Positions 6,346 to 8,687 of a stretch of DNA of 8,687 nucleotides are shown here, piece after piece; positions within the stretch are counted from its first letter, which is position 1; each line of letters begins with the position of its first letter. A model generated the notes under the pieces. That model worked only from the letters and a program-made list of their open reading frames with translations. It had not been told where the DNA came from and searched no databases. Source of the stretch: JBKPHS01 sp046729975 (GTDB lineage Bacteria; Actinomycetota; Thermoleophilia; Solirubrobacterales; Thermoleophilaceae); the NCBI GenBank assembly GCA_046729975.1, contig JBKPHS010000004.1, forward strand, positions 1 to 8,687. The letters run 5' to 3'. Both the position numbers and the translations under genes were made by a program.

Positions 6346-6373
6346 GGGCAGTATCGCTGCCCTGACGCTGCCC
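6346..6373. promoter_or_regulatory. Operator-like 11-bp-phased repeat in the divergent spacer
   Basis: GGGCAG (6346-6351), CTGCCC (6357-6362) and CTGCCC (6368-6373) are each separated by exactly 5 nt, so the units recur every 11 bp, about one helical turn. The first two form an inverted repeat; the last two are direct repeats extended to CGCTGCCC. The block lies just upstream of the SnoaL-like start codon, where a bound regulator or an RNA hairpin could block expression. This is an observation of pattern; no known regulator motif is recognised. Confidence 0.35.
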
Positions 6374-6374
6374 G

Positions 6375-6396
6375 CTCGCCCGGTCGATCGGGCGGG
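6375..6396. promoter_or_regulatory. Stem-loop in the divergent spacer
   Basis: CTCGCCCG (6375-6382) pairs with CGGGCGGG (6389-6396) over 8 bp with one G.T pair and a 6-nt loop (GTCGAT). It lies directly after the phased repeats, between two divergent genes, so it is not a simple gene-end terminator. It may be a leader structure or an extended protein site. Confidence 0.3.
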
Positions 6397-6482
6397 TTCG
6401 ACCACAAGCAGCTCCGCGCGATTCCGCTCCCGCTCTCGATGGTCTCGCCGTGACCTCTTGCGTCGCCGCAGCGCTGGGAGCG

Positions 6483-6581
6483 ATGATCTACTGCGTCGAC
6501 GGCCACGAGGGAATCAACTGGCTGCACGCGTTCACAAGCGAGCAACCGGCGCTGACGGCGGCGGAGGCCCGCGCTCGGTGA
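6483..6581 (+). other. Possible 32-codon ORF or gene relic with a DUF4242-like segment
   Basis: An ATG-to-TGA reading frame whose TGA overlaps the GTG start of the NDH-cNMP gene (GTGA at 6578-6581). Its middle, GINWLHAFTSEQ, resembles the 'vqWvhSyvtdD' motif of small DUF4242 proteins, but nothing before or after matches. A GGGAG lies only 2 nt before the ATG, too close for a normal RBS. It may be a leader ORF coupled to the downstream gene, a decayed DUF4242 fragment, or chance. A weak promoter-like pair (TTGCGT at 6458-6463, GATGAT at 6482-6487, 18-nt spacer) covers the same start, which argues against translation from it. Confidence 0.2.
6563..6567 (+). promoter_or_regulatory. Ribosome binding site of the NDH-cNMP gene
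   Basis: GGAGG ends 10 nt before the GTG at 6578. It fixes the start: the same frame stays open back to the tRNA, but the upstream part runs antisense through the SnoaL-like gene and no other RBS is placed before an in-frame start at the beginning of the FAD-binding fold. Confidence 0.55.
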
Positions 6582-8206
6582 AGCGCGCCCGAGTGGTGGT
6601 GCTGGGCGGTGGTTTCGGCGGGGTCTACGCCGCGCTGAACCTCGAGCGCCTCGTCGCGAAGGGCGCACCCGTCGATGTCTCGCTGGTCAACCGCGAGAAC
6701 TATCTGGTCTTCCAGCCCATGCTGCCGGAGGTCATCGCGGGGGACGTCGGCATCCTCGACACGGTCAGTCCGCTGCGGCAGTTGCTGCAGCGCACGCGCC
6801 TTTTCGTGCGGGAGATCGAAGGCGTCGATCTGGATCGACGGGTGGTGACCCTCGGCGCCGGGCTCACGCCCCGGACGCCGGAGTTGGCGTTTGATCACCT
6901 GGTCGTCGCGCTCGGGAGTGTCACCGACTTCCGGGGGATCCCGGGCCTACCCGAGCACGCCCTGCCGTTCAAGACGCTTGCCGACGCGGTGCGCATCCGC
7001 AATCACGTCATCCACGCGCTGGAGCAGTCGTCGGTGGAGCGCGACCCGGATCTGCGCCGGACGATGCTGACCTTCGTCGTGGCCGGCGGTGGCTTTTCGG
7101 GTACGGAGGTGGCCGCGGCCTTGAACGATTTCGTGCGGCGGGCCGTCCGCGACTACCCGTCGATCCCGCAGAACGACGTGCGCATCATCCTGGTGCACAG
7201 CGGTACGAATGTGCTCGAGCGTGAGCTCACGCCGCGACTGGCGACCTACGCCACCGCAGCGCTCGCCGACCAGGGCATCGAGCTCGTGCTCAATCAGCGT
7301 CTCGTGGCGGCGAGCCCGCTGAGTGCGGTGCTGTCGGGCGGACGGCGTATCCCGACGCCCACGCTCATCTCGACCGTGCCGTCCTCGCCGAACCCGGTCG
7401 TGGAGCAGCTGGGGCTGCCCACCGCGCGTGGGCGCGTGGAGTGCGACGCCACCATGGCGGTCAAGGGGTGCGACCGAGTGTGGGCCGTCGGGGACTGCGG
7501 ACTGGTCCCCATGCCGAGCGGCGAGCCGTGCCCGCCCACGGCGCAGCACGCCATCCGCCAGGCGAAGGTGCTCGCCGCGAACATCGTGGCTTGCCACACT
7601 GGCGCACCGCTGCGCCGGTTCGCGTTCACCGGTCGCGGCAAGCTCAGCGCTCTCGGCCACCACCATGCCGTCGCCGAGCTGCCGGGTGGGGTGCGGCTGG
7701 CGGGCCTCACGGCCTGGCTGATGTGGCGCGGCGTCTACTGGTCCAAGCTCCCGGGAGCCAGTCGCAAGACCCGTGTCGCCATCTCGTGGCTGAGCGACCT
7801 GGTGCTTCCGCCCAACCCCGTCCAGCTCAATCTGGGTGGCGGCAGTGGCGCTAGCCATGCCCACTACGAGCCGGGGGAGACCGTGTTCAACGAGGGGGAC
7901 GCCGGTGACAGCCTGTTCATGATCCTCTCCGGCCGCGTCGAGGTGCTGAAGCGCGTCGGTGCGGAGTCGCGGGTGGTCCGCATGCTTGGGCAGGGCGAGT
8001 ACTTCGGTGAGATGGCGCTGCTCGGGCGTTATCCGCGCAGTGCCACGACCCGGGCGCTGACGCAGCTCGACGTGCTGGTGCTTCCCGGGTCGGACTTCTC
8101 GGCACTTGCAGAGACCCTCACGGAGTTCCGGAGGGGGTTCGAGGAGAGCGCGCGCCGGCGGGCCGAGTCGGACGCGGCGCTCGCGGCGTCGGACCCGCCG
8201 ATTTGA
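6578..8206 (+). CDS. NDH-2-like NAD(P)H dehydrogenase fused to a cyclic nucleotide-binding domain
   Basis: A 542-residue two-part protein. Residues 1-411 are a type II NADH dehydrogenase-like flavoprotein: FAD-binding VVVLGGGFGGVYAA (6-19), NYLVFQPMLPEV (41-52), the NAD(P)H-binding VVAGGGFSGTEVAAAL (167-182), the second FAD motif VWAVGDC (301-307) and PPTAQHAIRQA (319-329) near the expected quinone site. An amphipathic/hydrophobic C-terminal stretch, LAGLTAWLMWRGVYW (374-388) to SWLSDLVLP (403-411), fits the monotopic membrane anchor of NDH-2. A Gly/Ser linker (419-425) leads to a cNMP-binding domain (about 428-520): YEPGETVFNEGDAGDSLFMI (430-449) and FGEMALLGRYPRSATTRA (476-493), where the phosphate-cassette residues Glu478, Arg487, Ser488 and Ala489 are intact. 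It should move electrons from NAD(P)H to a membrane quinone, with cAMP or cGMP as probable effector; both are inferred. The GTG start has GGAGG 10 nt upstream. The ending is Ala/Arg-rich. Confidence 0.92.
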   Translation: MKRARVVVLGGGFGGVYAALNLERLVAKGAPVDVSLVNRENYLVFQPMLPEVIAGDVGILDTVSPLRQLLQRTRLFVREIEGVDLDRRVVTLGAGLTPRTPELAFDHLVVALGSVTDFRGIPGLPEHALPFKTLADAVRIRNHVIHALEQSSVERDPDLRRTMLTFVVAGGGFSGTEVAAALNDFVRRAVRDYPSIPQNDVRIILVHSGTNVLERELTPRLATYATAALADQGIELVLNQRLVAASPLSAVLSGGRRIPTPTLISTVPSSPNPVVEQLGLPTARGRVECDATMAVKGCDRVWAVGDCGLVPMPSGEPCPPTAQHAIRQAKVLAANIVACHTGAPLRRFAFTGRGKLSALGHHHAVAELPGGVRLAGLTAWLMWRGVYWSKLPGASRKTRVAISWLSDLVLPPNPVQLNLGGGSGASHAHYEPGETVFNEGDAGDSLFMILSGRVEVLKRVGAESRVVRMLGQGEYFGEMALLGRYPRSATTRALTQLDVLVLPGSDFSALAETLTEFRRGFEESARRRAESDAALAASDPPI

Positions 8207-8222
8207 TCAGCGGCGGCTGATC
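8205..8222 (+). terminator. Terminator-like hairpin at the NDH-cNMP stop
   Basis: GATCAGC (8205-8211) and GCTGATC (8216-8222) form a perfect 7-bp stem with a 4-nt loop. It begins inside the TGA stop codon (8204-8206). No T-run follows, so it is a U-less terminator candidate, or a 3'-end stabiliser. Confidence 0.45.
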
Positions 8223-8254
8223 GCCCGTGACCGGTCCGCGCGGGTCGGGGGATG

Positions 8255-8281
8255 GAGGGTTCGAATCCCTCCGTCCGTTTG
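8255..8281 (+). repeat. tRNA-Thr 3'-end direct repeat (att-like tRNA relic)
   Basis: Bases 8255-8275 are identical to 5570-5590 of the tRNA-Thr gene (the whole T-arm and the first bases of the 3' acceptor strand). The match continues with 2 mismatches through 8281, 25 of 27 in all. CGGGGG before it (8246-8251) also corresponds to the end of the anticodon stem and the variable loop (5562-5567), with one extra base. No matching 5' half (D-arm, 5' acceptor strand) is present, so it is not a functional tRNA. Such 3'-end copies mark the far side of elements integrated into tRNA genes. The GGAGGG/CCCTCC T-arm also makes a hairpin between the convergent NDH-cNMP and hutI genes and could act as a terminator. 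Confidence 0.75.
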
Positions 8282-8290
8282 GCTCGGGTG

Positions 8291-8687
8291 TCAACCGAGT
8301 CTCTCCGGGTCGCTGAACTCGACGCGACCCGCGATGAGCGTCGCGGCGACCAGCGGGACGCCGGGGCGGTACACGAGGTGCGTGTAAGAGGGACAGTCGA
8401 GGATCACTGCGTCGGCGCGCGAGCCGGGGGCGAGCCGGCCGATATCGTCGCGTCGCAGGGCCCGAGCTCCGCCGCGCGTCGCGGCTAGGAGCGCCTCCTC
8501 GGGGGTCATGCGGAGGTCGCGCACGGCGAGGGCGATGCAGAACGCTATCGAGGTCGTGTAGCTCGAACCAGGGTTGCAGTTGGTCGCGACTGCGACCTCG
8601 ACGCCGGTGTCGATTGCCCGGCGGGCGTCGGGGTAGGGCTGCCGCGTGCAGAAGTCTGTGGCGGGCAGGAAGGTGGCAACGGTGTCG
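8291..8687 (-). CDS. hutI: Imidazolonepropionase, C-terminal part
   Basis: The frame is open to the right edge, so the start lies outside; about 131 residues are visible. They match the end of HutI, which hydrolyses 4-imidazolone-5-propionate to N-formimino-glutamate in histidine breakdown. In order: ATFLPATDFC near the edge, YPDARRAIDTGVEVAVAT, then NCNPGSSYTTSIAFCIALAV, RMTPEEALLAATRGGARALR, IGRLAPGSRADAVILDCPSY and LVYRPGVPLVAATLIAGR. The NPGSS and 'G-x-L-x-P-G-x-x-A-D' motifs are typical of this amidohydrolase family. In most HutI proteins the residue after AT is Asp, the metal ligand and catalytic base; here the codon reads Asn (8579-8581, AAC on the minus strand). Whether the enzyme is still active is therefore open. 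The N-terminal HxH metal site is out of view. It converges on the NDH-cNMP gene. Confidence 0.9.
   Translation of the reverse strand, partial: DTVATFLPATDFCTRQPYPDARRAIDTGVEVAVATNCNPGSSYTTSIAFCIALAVRDLRMTPEEALLAATRGGARALRRDDIGRLAPGSRADAVILDCPSYTHLVYRPGVPLVAATLIAGRVEFSDPERLG

Noticed and set aside
5594..6577. Upstream extension of the NDH-cNMP frame back to the tRNA
   Set aside because: It runs antisense through the SnoaL-like gene and has no recognisable domain; GTG 6578 with GGAGG starts exactly at the FAD-binding strand.
6947..7864. A 305-codon minus-strand frame under the NDH domain
   Set aside because: Antisense shadow, His/Arg/Gly-rich, no start signal and no recognisable domain.
8207..8281. 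A complete second tRNA gene
   Set aside because: The 3' half matches tRNA-Thr, but no 5' acceptor strand complementary to CGTCCGT and no D-arm or proper anticodon arm can be found.
1..8687. CRISPR array, transposase, toxin-antitoxin, phage or defence genes
   Set aside because: None seen on either strand; the real genes are housekeeping, envelope or redox functions.

Overview
The window is GC-rich, tightly packed bacterial chromosome. GTG starts, ATGA/GTGA overlaps between consecutive genes and the family variants seen (actinobacterial-style HutI, DUF192 and SnoaL-like proteins, a tmk-holB pair) suggest an actinobacterium. A member of the Thermoleophilia (Solirubrobacterales or a relative) is my best guess, inferred from protein flavour and not from a marker gene.

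Layout. 1-243 (+) is the C-terminal end of a short-chain dehydrogenase/reductase. It converges on an NAD-dependent sugar-nucleotide epimerase (240-1184, -), and the two stops share one CTAG. Divergent from the epimerase, with only 25 nt between starts, runs a + strand cluster: thymidylate kinase tmk (1210), DNA polymerase III delta' holB (1848, ATGA overlap), a class I SAM methyltransferase (3063, own strong RBS) and a GT39/ArnT-like integral-membrane glycosyltransferase (3788, GTGA overlap). The first two serve DNA precursor supply and replication; the last two look like a cell-envelope glycan or lipid modification pair. The glycosyltransferase overlaps by 41 bp, tail to tail, with a DUF192 gene (5085-5492, -). 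A tRNA-Thr(CGU) gene lies at 5521-5594 (+).

Between this tRNA and the last gene is a roughly 2.7-kb segment holding two genes. One is a SnoaL/NTF2-like protein (5762-6340, -). The other is a fused flavoprotein, an NDH-2-type NAD(P)H dehydrogenase with a C-terminal cyclic-nucleotide-binding domain (6578-8206, +). Their 237-nt divergent spacer has operator-like 11-bp-phased repeats. Beyond the stop and terminator-like hairpin of the fused gene, at 8255-8281, lies a copy of the 3' end of the tRNA-Thr gene (21 nt identical, 25/27 over the longer stretch). The segment is therefore bounded by tRNA-derived direct repeats, as after tRNA-targeted integration, but no integrase is visible. The window closes with the C-terminal part of imidazolonepropionase (hutI, -), which has Asn where the family usually has its metal-binding/catalytic Asp.

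The most interesting items are the NDH-cNMP sensor fusion (a possible direct cAMP/cGMP input to respiratory NADH oxidation), the duplicated tRNA 3' end flanking it, and the phased repeats upstream. I see no CRISPR array, insertion sequence, phage gene or recognisable defence system.
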